From assembly GCA_943735955.1 (NCBI GenBank), contig OX030963.1:4406658-4470657 (forward strand): a stretch of DNA of 64,000 nt, read 5' to 3'. Source of the DNA: Piscicola geometra. Its lineage: Eukaryota; Annelida; Clitellata; Hirudinida; Piscicolidae. Both the position numbers and the translations under genes were made by a program. This document shows, piece by piece, positions 46,006 through 64,000 of the stretch. The stretch's first letter is position 1. The number at the start of each line of letters is the position of its first letter. The notes beneath the pieces were generated by a model. It was not told the origin of the DNA, did not search any database, and saw only the letters and a list, made by a program, of their open reading frames with translations.

Positions 46006-49000
46006 ATGTCTACACCAGCCAGGAGGAGGCTAATGAGAGACTTCAAAAGGTTTAAAATTTAAATTGTTAATTTAATCTTCATTTACACTCCAAATGAAGA
46101 TTAATTCAACAATTTAAAGAAAATCATACTATATAAAATTAACATTGAAGTTTGAAAAAGAATTTTCCCTCAAATGTAGACCTAAGTTGTCAAGTAGATC
46201 AATATGATTTAAGAATATATAATACTTACTCTGTGTAAATCTATACTTTCAACTTGAAAGTTTCAAGCAGCTCATAGCAGCTGCCAGAATGATTCATACA
46301 AGTTAAATTTAACAAATTCTTCTAAGCTTTTCCATCATAAATCATGGGAAAATAATAATATTGATTCTCTTTCCACCATTTTATCACTTCACTATCGTCA
46401 AAGTTTTTTTGCAAAAACTATTTGATCGAATAAAACTTATGATCTTTTCCACTATTTAATTATCCAAAACCAACCCTAAGAACTTTCATAAGCATTTGAA
46501 AAACCACCATCTTTCTTCTCATTCAAAACCTTTAAAACTCGCCCACCACTCATCTCCATGCCACACAGACTGCAGCAGGACCCTCCAGCAGGCGTGAGTG
46601 GAGCTCCAACTGACAATAACATTCTCCAATGGGACGCCATTATCCTGGGGTCTTTTGCTTTTATCCATACACCTGTTCCACCACTTCGAACCTAATCAAA
46701 AACCATCCATTTATCCTTTAAATCTTATCATTTTAACCCATTTACTCACTTTTCCACGAATTCATCCATCCATCCATCCATCCACTCACTATTCCATCTA
46801 CCCATCTATCCACAACCCATCCATCTACACATTCATCTCGCCAGTCCTTTTCACCCCCTCTTACACCTTCCACCCACTCACAATCCATCCAGCTTTTATA
46901 TCCACCCTTTATATCCACTCAGCATTTCCACTCACCGACAATCCACCCACCCTCTTTTTTCCACTCACTCATCCCCAGTCACCTATACCTTTTCCATCCA
47001 CCCACCCACCCGCACACCCAACCAATCGACCCCTACCAACACATACCCAACCCAACCATACAGCCCCAGCCAAACAGCCCTCACCCAACCATACAACCCT
47101 CACCCAACCAACCATACAGCCCTCACCCTCACCCATCCCCCCACCAACCCATCCTCCACCAATCCACCTCCCACCAACCCATCTTTCACCAATCCATCCT
47201 CCTACCAATCCACCTCCCACCAATCCATTCTCCACCAACCCATCCTCCACCAACCCATATCCACTCACTCATCCTCACCAACCACCCACCCATCCTCACC
47301 CACATTCCACCCATCCTCACCCACCACCCACCCATCCTCACCCACCACCCACCCATCCTCACCCACCACCCACCCATCCTCACCCACCACCCACCCATCC
47401 TCACCCACCACCCACCCATCCTCACCCACCACCCACCCATCCTCACCCACCACCCACCCATCTTCACCCACCACCCACCCACCCACCACCCACCCACCCA
47501 CCACCCACCCCCCATCAACCCACCTCTCACCAACCCACCCTCCACCAATCCATCCCCCACCAATCCACCTTCCACCAATCCATCCCCCACCAACCCATCC
47601 TTCCACCAACCCATCCTTCCACCAACCCATCCTTCCACCAATCCATTCACCCATCCACCCACCAACCCATCCAAACACTTCTCTCCCACCCATGCAAACA
47701 GCCCCCACGAAACCCCTTTTGAGGACGGCACTTTCCGCCTGACCATCTGCTTCACCGAGGAATATCCCAACAAGGCGCCCACCGTCAAGTTCACCACCAA
47801 GATGTTTCATCCCAATGGTTCGTTTGGGATGGGGGATGGGTGTGGTGAAGGGGGTTGGGATGATGGGTGTGGGTGGGGGGAGGGTTGGGAAGATGGGTGT
47901 GGATGGTTGAGTTGTTTGGTGGGTTTGGGGTTGGGATGGCGGTGGGCGTTTGGGAGGGATGGTGGTGAGGAGGGTTAGGAGAGGGAGTGAAGTGGAGATG
48001 ATGGAAAGTAGAGGATGGAGATGGACTAAGAATGATTTTTTGGTGGTAGTGGGGTGGGAGGGGGGAGGGTGTTAGGAAGGGCTTGATGAAGAAGTTATGT
48101 GAAAGAGTAGAAAACACCAGCTGTCATCTTTCTACACTATCCACCACCTTCTACCAACCATCTTCGCACTTACGACCAACACCATCACACCTTTCCCTTT
48201 TCAACCATCACACCTTTCCCTTTTCAACCATCACACCCCGTTCTCCACCATCACACCCCCTTCTCCACCATCACACCCCCTTCTCCATTATCGACTACCC
48301 CACCACCCCCTTCCCACTATCACACTCCCTACTACCACCACCCCTCCCACCACCACCACCCTTCCCACCCCCACCACAGTTTACGCTGACGGCAGCATCT
48401 GCTTAGACTTGCTACAGAATATGTGGAGTCCAACCTATGACGTGTCAGCCATCCTCACATCCATACAGGTGCGGGGATGGGGGGGGGGAAGAAGGGGTTA
48501 TGATAGTAGTTTTTTGGGGTTGATGATGATAGTCGTTGATGGTTGTGGAGGTGATGATAATAATGGCTGTTATGTAATGATTTATATGAAGATGACGGTG
48601 ATAGTAATGATGATTGTGATGGTGGTAATGATTAGGGGGGGGGAAAGAATTGTTTATTAATGAAGACAGATGGTAACTTCAGGGATAGAATCAAAGGAGA
48701 TTTCCACAAATAATTTGTTAAATCTTTCAAGTAAGAATATAAACACTTCAAAGAAGTCAAATATACGCAATGAACATTTCATCCGAAGCAGCATTTATCT
48801 TCCACAGTGACAACCATCACTACCAATAAACTCACAATCATTTTCATCCCCCCCCCCCACACCACCATCCTGCACAAACCACCAACCCCCCACTATCACT
48901 CCACCACCATCCTTTCTCCACCATTCCATTACATCCCACCACCACCACCATCTCCCTCCTTCCACCATTCTTCCACCACTCTCCCCTCTTTCCCCCACAA

Positions 49001-49190
49001 ACCACCCACCACCCTCCCCTTTTCCCACCCACCCACCCACCCACCCACCCACCCACCACAGTCGCTCTTAGACGAGCCGAATCCGAACAGTCCAGCGAAC
49101 AACACGGCAGCGCAGTTGTACCAAGACGACAGGAGGGAGTATGAGAGGAGGGTTGCCACCGTCGTCGAGAATAGTTGGATGTGTCGTTGA
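46006..49190 (+). CDS. UBE2A/B: Ubiquitin-conjugating enzyme E2 A/B (Rad6 homologue), complete
   Basis: Five exons: 46006-46049, 46569-46649, 47702-47817, 48380-48468, 49062-49190 (stop TGA); phases close and give 152 aa, exactly the vertebrate UBE2A/UBE2B length. The start [17 protein letters not shown] is near identical to the family. The active-site cysteine lies in [13 protein letters not shown], preceded by KMFHPN and followed by [15 protein letters not shown] and [13 protein letters not shown]. Rad6-type E2s work with RING E3s in PCNA and histone H2B mono-ubiquitination. The short acidic tail of yeast Rad6 is absent, as in animals. The intron before exon 3 carries a 21-bp minisatellite and exon 5 follows a CCCA array. 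Confidence 0.97.
47273..47520. repeat. 21-bp minisatellite in a UBE2A/B intron
   Basis: About eight copies of CCCATCCTCACCCACCACC-type units, continued by looser C-rich repeats up to the acceptor of the exon at 47702. Confidence 0.9.
49029..49061. repeat. CCCA tetranucleotide run forming a splice acceptor tract
   Basis: CCCA repeats end in CCACAG, the acceptor of the last UBE2A/B exon. Confidence 0.9.
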
Positions 49191-49698
49191 GAGGAAGGGT
49201 GGATGGGTGGCTTGGTGATGGGTGGATGGATGTAGGGATTGGTGTTTTGAGGATGAATAGATGGATTGGTGCGTGGGTGAGTGTGGATGAATGTTTGATT
49301 ATATGTGTGTATATAGATGAGTGGATGTGTGGATAGATGGTTGAGGATAGGTGGATGAAAAAATGAATAGAGATCGTTTCATTAGTTTTGAAGTTGGAAA
49401 ACAGAGTGTTAATTTCAAGCAAGTTTGATGGCTGAAAACAGTTTAAATCTTTTTAGTTTTGACCATAAAATTAGTTTTAATTAGATGTTTTATATAATTC
49501 TCCATTGTTTCTTTGATTCGGCCCAAAATGATAATAATATCATTTAAAGATTATAAAACTGAAATTTAATTTTTTAAATTATTATTTTAGATATTAAATG
49601 ATGCTATTTTTGCGAATTCTTTTTAATGCTGCTTAATGATGTGCTTGTAAAGTTTAAAGTTCTCAGTTTCACTTTTAAGCCACCTAATAAATGCAAAA
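49191..49698. other. Short intergenic spacer between UBE2A/B and TRAPPC13
   Basis: Only 508 bases separate the UBE2 stop from the TRAPPC13 start, both on the plus strand. The first part is GGATG/GTGG-like low complexity (49195-49350), the rest AT-rich. It must hold the UBE2 3' end and the TRAPPC13 promoter unless the genes are co-transcribed. Confidence 0.6.
49686..49691 (+). promoter_or_regulatory. AATAAA hexamer, possible UBE2A/B polyadenylation signal
   Basis: The hexamer lies 495 bases after the UBE2 stop codon but only seven bases before the TRAPPC13 ATG. If used, the upstream transcript would end inside the TRAPPC13 coding region. It may equally be a chance match. Confidence 0.25.
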
Positions 49699-51517
49699 AT
49701 GGAAGGAAGCAAAGAAATGGAACGCTTGTTAGTGCTGAAAGGTACCTAGAAAACTTTTTCAAATTCATTTTTTATTAATTAAATAATAGGAAAGTTCATA
49801 GGTCCTTATGCAAAACATCACCATTGTCAAGCCTCCATTAATAATTAATGATTAATTACTCCAAAACTTTCTAAAAAAAAACTTAAATTTTTTTAATGTA
49901 ACAATTAATTTGATTGATTAACAATACAAATGAACTAATATAAAAAAATTATAAAATACCATGAAATCATCTAAAACTCCACGGGCTTCAGTGATGCAGC
50001 TGACCAGACCCTCCTTCTACCATGGACCCCCCTCCATCGAGTGTGACCAGCGCGACGGTTTCAAGGAAGCCTTTGAAAGTCTCCATATCTCGCCAGGTGT
50101 TGATGATAATGATGTGGAGAGTGATGATGATGATGCTGATGTGTGTAATGATGATGATGGTAATGTTGCTGATGATGATGATGTCAAGGGCAACAATGAT
50201 GATGATAATGATGTCTTTTGATACAACAATGGTTATAGAATTTTACACCATGATGTACCCTTTGTTTGCAGGCTTTCCTAACAAAGTTCCATTCACCTCG
50301 TTCGACCAGGCACTCACCCCTCCGCAGGAACTCTGGTGATTTGGATGCAATTATAAATTACAACTAAGATTTGAAGTATCTGAATATTTGTTAAATACAC
50401 TAGTTTTATTCCTATCTACATCAATATCGTCAAGCCAGTGTTATTGATATAAAAATAATGAATAATAGTTATAAAAATAAATTATAATATTAAATGATAG
50501 TTATAATAGTAAATATTATAATAACATTAATACACAGTGTTACTAAGTATAACAATAAATAATTGTAATAATAATAAGATGAATGAAAAAAATAAAATTT
50601 TTGTTTGCTTAACAGTGACATCTACTTGGGAGAGACGTTCACGAGCTTCATCAACATCAACAACGACAGCGATCAGACGTGCACCGACATCCGACTCGAG
50701 GTGGGCTGAGGAGGGTTCTTGCATCCCTCTCCACTGCCTAACAACCAACCTCTTACCAACTACTACTGCTACTAGATTATCACATTTAAACACTGCACCA
50801 CCACCACCACTAGTAACTACTTCTACACCACCACTAACAACTACACCACCACTTACAACTACTACATTACTACTACACCACCACCAACAACAACCACTGT
50901 ACCACTACTTCACTACCATCACCTCCCCCCCCCCCCCCCCCAACCAACCAGCCAACCAACCAACCAACCAGCCAACCAACCAACCAACCAACCAACCAAC
51001 CGACCAACCACACAGATAGAACTGCACACGACGACCAAACGCTTCAGTATTGACAGCGCACCAGGCGGTTGTTCTCGCTCGGAGTTGAAGGCGGGAGGCA
51101 GTATGAGTGAGGTGATCAGGCATGAGGTGGTCGATATCGGTTCCCATAAGTGAGTGGAGGGTGTTGGGGGGGGGGGGTTGAGGGTGGTTTGGGTGTTTTT
51201 GGGAGGGTTTTGGGGTTTGGTGGGTTGGTGTTTTTGATGGGTGGGGTACTATTAGGGTGGTTTAGATAGGTGAGTGTTTCAGAGGGGGGGGTTGGATGGG
51301 TGAGTGTTTTGGGATGGAGAAGGTGTGAATGTTTTTAAGGGGGAGGGATAGAATAAGATTTGTTAAAGTTTTTGAGGTTTTTTATACTATACTTAATACT
51401 ACTACTACTAAAAGAAATTAATCATTACCATCATAATCATCATACTCCTCTTTATCATCATCATCATCCTCCTTCTTTTCTTTATCATTATAACCATCAT
51501 CCTCTTCCTCCTCCTAC

Positions 51518-51613
<96 letters not shown>

Positions 51614-51714
51614 CCACCATAATCATCATCATCATCATCAGTCTTGTGTGCTCTGTATCCTACTGCAATTCACTCAACGAAAAGATGTCTTACCAGAAGT
51701 TTTTCAAATTTCAT

Positions 51715-51758
<44 letters not shown>

Positions 51759-54162
51759 TAATAATGAATAAAAATAATCATGATTCTTGACAATAAAAAA
51801 CAATAAAATATAATAATCATTAAAATTAAAAATATGTTCAATAAAATGATAATATGAATAAAATGTATAATAATAATAATGATAATTGTACTATTGCTGA
51901 TAATGATGATGCTGATATAAATGATGATAATGATAATAAGAATGACCTCCACGCGCAGGTGTTGAGGCCGCTGGACGTCAAAACGAAATTCCATAATAGC
52001 GATGTGAGGAAGCAGAGATTAAAAATAATATTACGAAAAATTATGAATAATAATTTAAAGAATAACAATAAAAAAGTTATAATGATAATAATAATAATTA
52101 TTATTTTTATTATTTTATTTTTTTAATATATGCAGAACGATCATCTCTATCTTGAGGCTTCGATCACCAACCTCACTAACAACCCCATCTACCTGGAAAA
52201 GGTTCATAATAACACCATAATAACAATCATAATAATAATATCATATTCGCGTAGTGTTGCAAAGTGTCACCATGATCGTCTTACTTATTATCATCATCAT
52301 CATTATTATTATCATCATCATCATCATCATCATCATAACCAGGTATCATTAGCGGCTGTGAAACCGTTTACGGTGGAGCCTTTGAACACCTTTGAGGGTG
52401 ATGATAATGATGATGATGGTGGTGATGATGATGATGATGATATTCCGTGTGGTGTTGGTAATGATACCGATGGCCACCTTGACGACAGTAAAGAAGGCAA
52501 AAAGTATGTTGCTGTTGATTTTTTACCACTACCACTATTATCATTATCACTACCATCATCATCATTATCACTACCATCATCATCATCATCATCCCCACCA
52601 TCATCATCATCACCACCACAGGACTACCCACAGCATCTTCCACCCCCTCTTCCTCCTCAACACCCAAGACATGCGCCAATACCTCTATAAACTCTCCGCC
52701 AATAATAAAATCAATAATAATAATGATGATAATAATAATAATAATAACAATGAGAATAATAGTAATAGCAACCAGGTTTTATTAACCACGCCCTTTTTAT
52801 GCAAAAGTATGGCTGTTATTGTTTTTGTTTAAAATCATATTCAATTGTTTATCATTATTCTTCTTCAAGCATTATTGAATATTTAATTTATTTTTTATAT
52901 GTTTAAGTTCACTAAGAACCTACACATTTCCGCAATTTCACTCACCCACCCACACCTAACCAACCATCCAACCACACCTAACCAACCATCCAACCACACC
53001 TAACCAACCATCCAACCACACCTAACCAACCATCCAACCACACACACCCACCCACACCTAACCAACCATCCAACCACACCCAACCACCCACACCTAACCA
53101 ACCATCCAACCACACCCAACCACCCACACCTAACCAACCATCCAATCACACACACCCACCCACACCTAACCAACCATCCAACCACACCCAACCACCCACA
53201 CCTAACCAACCATCCAACCACACCCAACCACCCACACCTAACCAACCATCCAACCACACCCAACCACCCACACCTAACCAACCATCCAACCACACCCAAC
53301 CACCCACACCTAACCAACCATCCAACCACTCACACCCACCCACACCTAACCAACCATCCAACCACTCACACCCACCCACACCTAACCAACCATCCAACCA
53401 CACACACCCACCCACACCTAACCAACCATCCAACCACACACACCCACCCAACCAACCACACACACTCACCCACCACATTCAAACACCCAACCACACCCAC
53501 ATTCCCAACCATACCAAACCATAAGCACCTAAACATCCCTCAACCATCCCCCCACACCCACATCAACCATCCCCTCACACCCACATCAACCATTCCTACA
53601 CACCAACACCAACCATCTCTCTACACCCACCCACTCACCCACCGACCCCCCCCCACAAGAAGTGTTCAAGATAGGCAAGTTAGAGATAATGTGGAAGTCT
53701 CATATGGGAGAGAGGGGAAGGCTACAGACGTCTGAACTTCAGAATATGCTGCCTGGCTCTGGTGGGTGGGGTGGTGGGTGGTGGTGGTGGGGTGGTGGAG
53801 GTGGTGGTGGGGTGGGGGAGGGGTCAATGTGTGGTGAGGGTGAGTGGTGGTGGTGGTGGTGGGCGTTGGTGAGTGGGGTGGTGGTGGTGAGTGGGTAAAG
53901 GTGGGGTGGTTGGTGGTGGTGATTGGGTGGTTGAGTGGTGGGAGAAGGTGGTAATGGTGAGAGGAGGAGAATGGTGATATGATAATTGTCGTGAGGATGG
54001 TGTGAAAAGGTGGGGGATTTATCATCATCATCATTACCATCAATATCACCATAATGTCATCATCATCATCACCATCTATTTAAAAGCACCATCACCTTCA
54101 CTAAACCATCATCATCTTTTTTCAGCAACAACATAACCAATAGCTGCATCATCACCACCATT

Positions 54163-54193
<31 letters not shown>

Positions 54194-54203
54194 CTATCAA
54201 CAC

Positions 54204-54238
<35 letters not shown>

Positions 54239-55907
54239 CTATCAACACCATCATCATAATCATCATCATCATAATCATCATCATCACTATCAACACCATC
54301 ATCATCATCATCATCCTCATCATCATCACTATCAACACCATCATCATCATCATCATCATCATCATCGCCATCATCATCATCATCCACAGGCGACTTGAAT
54401 TTGAGAGTGGTGGAGTGTGCGGGGGAGGTGGTGCATGGAGTGGTTGAACAAATGCTGTTGTGTGTCACTAACTGCTGGTGTGTTGTTGTTGGTGTGTTGG
54501 TGTTGTTGTTGTTGTTGTGGTGTTGTTGTGGTCTTGTTGTTGCTGGTGTGTTAGTGTTGTTGTGGTCTTGTTGTTGGTGTGTTGTTGTTGTTGGTGTGTT
54601 TTTGTTGGTGTGTTGTTGTTGTTGTTTGTGTGTTGTTGTTGTTGTTGGTGTGTTGCTGTTGTGTTGGTGTTGTTGTGGTGTTGTTGTGGTGTTGTTGGTG
54701 TTGTTGTTGTTGGTGTGTTATCGTTCCTTTTGTTGTTAGTGTGGCTCTACTAAGTTTTTTTTATATTGATAATCTTTTCTTAGCTGCTGTTGCTGTTTTT
54801 TTGAAGAATGTCGCTTCTCCTTAGGAGAATGGTGCTTTCATTTTGACATGACAACCATTAAAACAGTACAGTAACAAAGCGAAAAAATGCTGCACAACAA
54901 CAACACACAACAACATCACACAAACAAAACAACAAAAAAACACACAACCCAACAACAAAACAACAAAAACAACAACACATAGCAAAACAACAACACTTCA
55001 ACAACAACACACCCCAACAAAAAAAACAATATAACAAAAACAACAACAACACACAGCAACAGCAGCATGGATTTGAGTCTGCAACTGCACAGCGACCACC
55101 ACAACGGCTACATGTGGTGTGGCATCAGTGGCCAACAACTCGGCAGGTTGTTGTTCTTGTTGTTCTTGTATGTGTGCGGTTTTTTGTAGTTATAGTTGCT
55201 TTAGTTGTTTTTATTGCAGTATTTGTAGTTGTTTTTTGGAATAGTTGCTACTGGGTTAGATTTAGTTTTTTTATCTTTTGTATTTGTGTTTTGTTTTAAT
55301 TTTTAATGGAGTAATACTAATAACATTAATATTAATAATAATAATAATAATAATAATGGTAGCGATGAAGATAATAATAACAACAACTTATTGTTGTTGA
55401 CGTTGTGCAGTCTGGAGAGTGGTGCATCGTTGCTGCTGCGGCTGCAATTCCTCACCACGACCACAGGCCTCGTCGTGAGCACTCCTACTCTTTTTAATGC
55501 TATTATTACATTTGTTTTTATGATTAGATATATTTTTATAATTAAATATATTTTTATAATTAGATATATTTTTATAATTAGATATATTTTTATAATTAGA
55601 TATATATTTTAAAAAATTATTATTATTTATATTAGATCTATTTTTATAATTATATATATTATTTTTATCATTCTTATTAGATCTGTTGTTATTATTAAAT
55701 CTCTCATTTTTATGGAATATTTTAATTTATTTAACAATAATATAATAATATTAATAATAATAATATTTAAATAACAATAAGTACACTTCCCAGAGCATCT
55801 CTGGCCTGCATCTGACTGACTCGTATCGCAAAAGGACGTACAAGCAGGAGGAGTTTGTGCACGTGTTGTCTGTCCAGGCTGCAGTGGTGATGGGGGAGGA
55901 GTGGTGA
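49699..55907 (+). CDS. TRAPPC13: TRAPPC13 (trafficking protein particle complex subunit 13), complete
   Basis: Fifteen exons: 49699-49741, 49992-50096, 50272-50335, 50616-50700, 51016-51149, 51642-51714, 51959-52003, 52136-52201, 52343-52503, 52622-about 52761, 53660-53761, 54390-54477, 55057-55146, 55411-55474, 55794-55907. The chain closes at 457 aa (human 417). Family marks run in order: [112 protein letters not shown]13 is a subunit of the TRAPPIII tethering complex in Golgi and autophagy traffic. Extra length comes from an Asp-rich insert (exon 9) and an Asn-rich insert (exon 10), both encoded by triplet repeats. The last residues VVMGEEW and the stop fall in the first unit of a 17-bp minisatellite. 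The donor of exon 10 is ambiguous; 52761 is the site that fits phase. Confidence 0.95.
51520..51641. repeat. TCA triplet array forming a splice acceptor tract
   Basis: About 38 TCA triplets; the last TCATCAG provides the acceptor of TRAPPC13 exon 6. Confidence 0.95.
52940..53455. repeat. 36-bp minisatellite (ACCTAACCAACCATCCAACC core)
   Basis: About 14 copies in a TRAPPC13 intron with 12-residue periodic translations on the minus strand. Confidence 0.9.
54150..54385. repeat. TCA triplet array with ACTATCAACACCA spacers
   Basis: TCATCA runs broken four times by an ACTATCAACACCA segment, a higher-order unit of about 50 bp, leading into the acceptor of TRAPPC13 exon 12. Confidence 0.9.
54478..54722. 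repeat. TTG/GTGTGTT array
   Basis: T/G array starting at the donor of TRAPPC13 exon 12. The same intron ends in an AAC/CAACAA array (54890-55056), so it starts T/G-rich and finishes C/A-rich. Confidence 0.9.
55500..55612. repeat. 18-bp AT-rich repeat
   Basis: Five copies of TTAGATATATTTTTATAA in the last TRAPPC13 intron. Confidence 0.9.
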
Positions 55908-56556
55908 TGGGGGAGGAGTGGTGGTGGGGGAGGGGTGGTGATGGTGGAGGAGTGGTGATGGGGGAGGAGTGGTGGTGGGGGAGGAGTGGTGATGGTGGAG
56001 GAGTGGTGATGGGGGAGGGGTGGTGATGGGGGAGGAGTGGTGGTGGGGGAGGAGTGGTGATGGTGGAGGAGTGGTGATGGGGGAGGAGTGGTGGTGGGAG
56101 AGGAGTGGTGGTGGAGGAGGAGTGGTGGTGGGGGAGGGGTGGTGATGGGGGAGGAGTGGTGATGGAGGAGGAGTGGTGATGGAGGAGGAGTGGTGATGGG
56201 GGAGGAGTGGTGATGGGGGAGGGGTGGTGGTGGGGGAGGAGTGGTGATGGGGGAGGGGTGGTGGTGGGGGAGAAGTGGTGATGGGGAGGAATGGTGATAG
56301 GGGAGGGGTGGTGATGGGGGAGGGGTGGTGATGGGGGAGGAGTGGTGATGGGGGAGGGGTGGTGATGGGGGAGGGGTGGTGATGGGGGAGGAGTGGTGAT
56401 GGAGGAGGAGTGGTGATGGGGGAGGAGTGGTGATGGGGGAGGGGTGGTGGTGGGGGAGGAGTGGTGATGGGGGAGGGGTGGTGGTGGGGGAGAAGTGGTG
56501 ATGGGGGAGGAGTGGTGATGGGGGAGGGGTGGTGATGGGGGAAGAGTAGTGATGGT
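55884..56556. repeat. 17-bp minisatellite (GGGGAGGAGTGGTGATG)
   Basis: About 39 copies with AGGAG/AGGGG and GATG/GGTG variants. The first unit encodes the last codons and stop of TRAPPC13. Confidence 0.95.
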
Positions 56557-57439
56557 TTGGTTGGGAAATAGATGGTAGGATGGTGAAGATTGAGAGTGGT
56601 GGGGTGGAGTGATGGTAATTTGGTTTGATTGTGGTTTGTGAAGGGTGATGATGGTGGTTTGATTGGGAGGTTGTGGAGGAGTGGTGATGATTTTATTTGA
56701 TTGGGGTAGGGGGGTGGGAAAGAGGGTTTGATTGTGGTTTGGGGGAGGGTGGGGGAGTGGTAAAGATTTGATTCAATTGGGGAAGGGTGGTTTGAGGAAG
56801 GAGTAGTGGTGGTGGTTTGTTTGTGGTGGGATAGAGTGGTGATGATGGTTTGATTGTGGTGGGATAGAGTGGTGATGATGGTTTGATTGTTGTGGGCAAG
56901 GTGGTGATGGTTTGATTCTGGTTCGGGGAAGGGTGGGAGAAGAGAGGTGATGAGGGTTTGATTTGATTGGTGTATAAGAAGGAGTGTTGAAGATTGATTT
57001 GATTGATATGAGAGGGGTGGTGGGGGAAGGGTGGTGAGGTTTTGATTGTGGAATGGTGAAGGGTGGTGGGGGAGTAGTGATTATCATTTGATGGTGGCTT
57101 GAAAATGAATATGCAAATCAAGCTAAAATTGTAAATGTTGTCGACTTTTTTGAATTATCATGTATTATTTTCGCCGTATAGAACGATAATGAATATTAAA
57201 ATTTTAGATATTTTATTTTGATGAGATGATTTCAATTTTTTTAGAATATTAAAAATTATTTAGTTATTAATTTAAATCATTAAAAATACATTTAGTTAAA
57301 GATAATATATGCTACCACTATTTTAAATTGATCAATTCGTCTTATAAAGGGTTTTTAGAAATGGATTGTTTAAATTATTTTGTATTATAGTTATTTTAAT
57401 TTTTGTCGTTTTATTTTTTAATCACGAGAAATGATTTGA

Positions 57440-57445
57440 AATAAA
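57440..57445 (+). promoter_or_regulatory. Possible TRAPPC13 polyadenylation signal
   Basis: AATAAA at about 1.5 kb after the TRAPPC13 stop, beyond the minisatellite. Motif only. Confidence 0.25.
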
Positions 57446-57622
57446 GAGGTTGTTGATGGTGTAAACTTCACCGTAAAGTGGGTGTTCAATTGGTAGTTTG
57501 GGATTTGTTGCAGTGTGGTAGGGTGTGCTGTGGTGTAGTGTAGTGTGGTAGGGTGTGCTGTGGTGAAAATAGAAGACAAATTTGGGATGTTTCACCTTCT
57601 TAGGTGAACAGAGTTTGAAACT

Positions 57623-57628
57623 TTTATT
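57623..57628 (-). promoter_or_regulatory. Possible guanylate cyclase polyadenylation signal
   Basis: TTTATT on the plus strand (AATAAA on the minus strand), about 680 bases downstream of the cyclase stop. With the plus-strand signal at 57440 the two facing transcripts would end without overlap. Motif only. Confidence 0.25.
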
Positions 57629-58301
57629 AAAGGAATAATCTAAGTGGATTCACCGGAATAGTCTCATGAGATGTTTGCTAGTTGGACTAAAAACAACAAC
57701 AAAATAGGATTTAAACTATTTCAAATATAAATATGCAAAAAGAACAATGTGAAAACGTAATACCATATGATAATAAAAGTCCCGTACAAATTAAATTTGT
57801 TCACAAGTTTTACAAAATGTAACATGAAAACATTCAAAACTGTGCTCTGCAAACGAGAAAACTGCAAAAAATCTAAAAAAACTACTTTTAGTGTGTGGAC
57901 ACAAAAATCTTTTTTTCAAGAATTTCAAGTCAAACGATCTCTTTCGTCCATTTCTTCTGTTTTTACATATTTTAATTTTTTTTACGTTAAAAGCTTTAAT
58001 TTTTTCAAGTATTTCAATTAATTTTTTCAAGTATTTCAATTAATTTTTTCCTTTTCACCATCATTCTCTCACTAGGCCATCAGACCGATCCATGCAAAAC
58101 TATTTAGAATTTAGGATCAAAACTGTCACTTGCATGATTCAAATGATTATGTTGTTGATGATGAAGATGACGATGATGATCGTGATGACGATGAGGATGA
58201 CGATGGCAATGAAAATAATGATGATGATGATGATGAAGAAGATGAAGATGATAAGGATGATGATGAAGAAGATGAGGATGACGATGTCATTCGATCCTCG
58301 A

Positions 58302-63999
<5,698 letters not shown>

Positions 64000-64000
64000 T

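Larger units (their letters stand above)
55908..58301. other. Convergent 3' region between TRAPPC13 and the guanylate cyclase
   Basis: The stretch begins with a 17-bp minisatellite (to about 56556), continues with GGTGATGG-type low complexity to about 57080, then AT-rich unique sequence. AATAAA on the plus strand at 57440 and its complement at 57623 could be the facing polyadenylation signals of the two genes. A GAT array lies at 58150-58290, just beyond the cyclase stop. Confidence 0.5.

Overview
The window is nuclear DNA of an invertebrate animal. Every gene is split into small exons with GT-AG introns, and the family set (outer-dynein-arm docking protein, ecto-5'-nucleotidase, NIT-type receptor guanylate cyclase) fits a ciliated animal. 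The AT-rich unique sequence, the very heavy microsatellite load and the retroposon-like pieces with CAA tails suggest a spiralian such as an annelid or mollusc; that placement is inference only. No bacterial, organellar or viral genes were seen.

Layout: (1) 428-9881, + strand, TPR protein of the TTC25/ODAD4 family in about 17 exons. (2) 10165-23403, + strand, glycogenin. Its N-terminal exon joins in phase to the last TTC25-side exons, so the two may be one fused transcription unit. (3) 24987-34145, - strand, 5'-nucleotidase (CD73/NT5E type), with a candidate signal-peptide exon at 38188-38275. (4) 38276-46005, mostly AT-rich sequence without recognised genes, holding small inverted-repeat and retroposon-like pieces. 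(5) 46006-49190, + strand, complete UBE2A/B (Rad6) ubiquitin-conjugating enzyme. (6) 49699-55907, + strand, complete TRAPPC13. (7) 58302-63999, - strand, receptor-type guanylate cyclase, running to the window edge.

The coding exons are islands in tandem repeats. Almost every intron is partly or wholly microsatellite or minisatellite. The extreme case is an 8.6-kb array of a 33-bp unit filling one glycogenin intron; it has a higher-order structure with periods of 1671, 1836 and 2099 bp. Most long open frames in the window are repeat artefacts. I checked splice phases by hand: 5'-nucleotidase (17 exons, 592 aa), UBE2 (5 exons, 152 aa), TRAPPC13 (15 exons, 457 aa) and the cyclase (13 exons) all close in frame. 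TTC25 has two junctions that do not close.

The genes do not form one pathway. They act in ciliary dynein docking, glycogen priming, extracellular adenosine production, ubiquitin conjugation, vesicle tethering and cGMP signalling.
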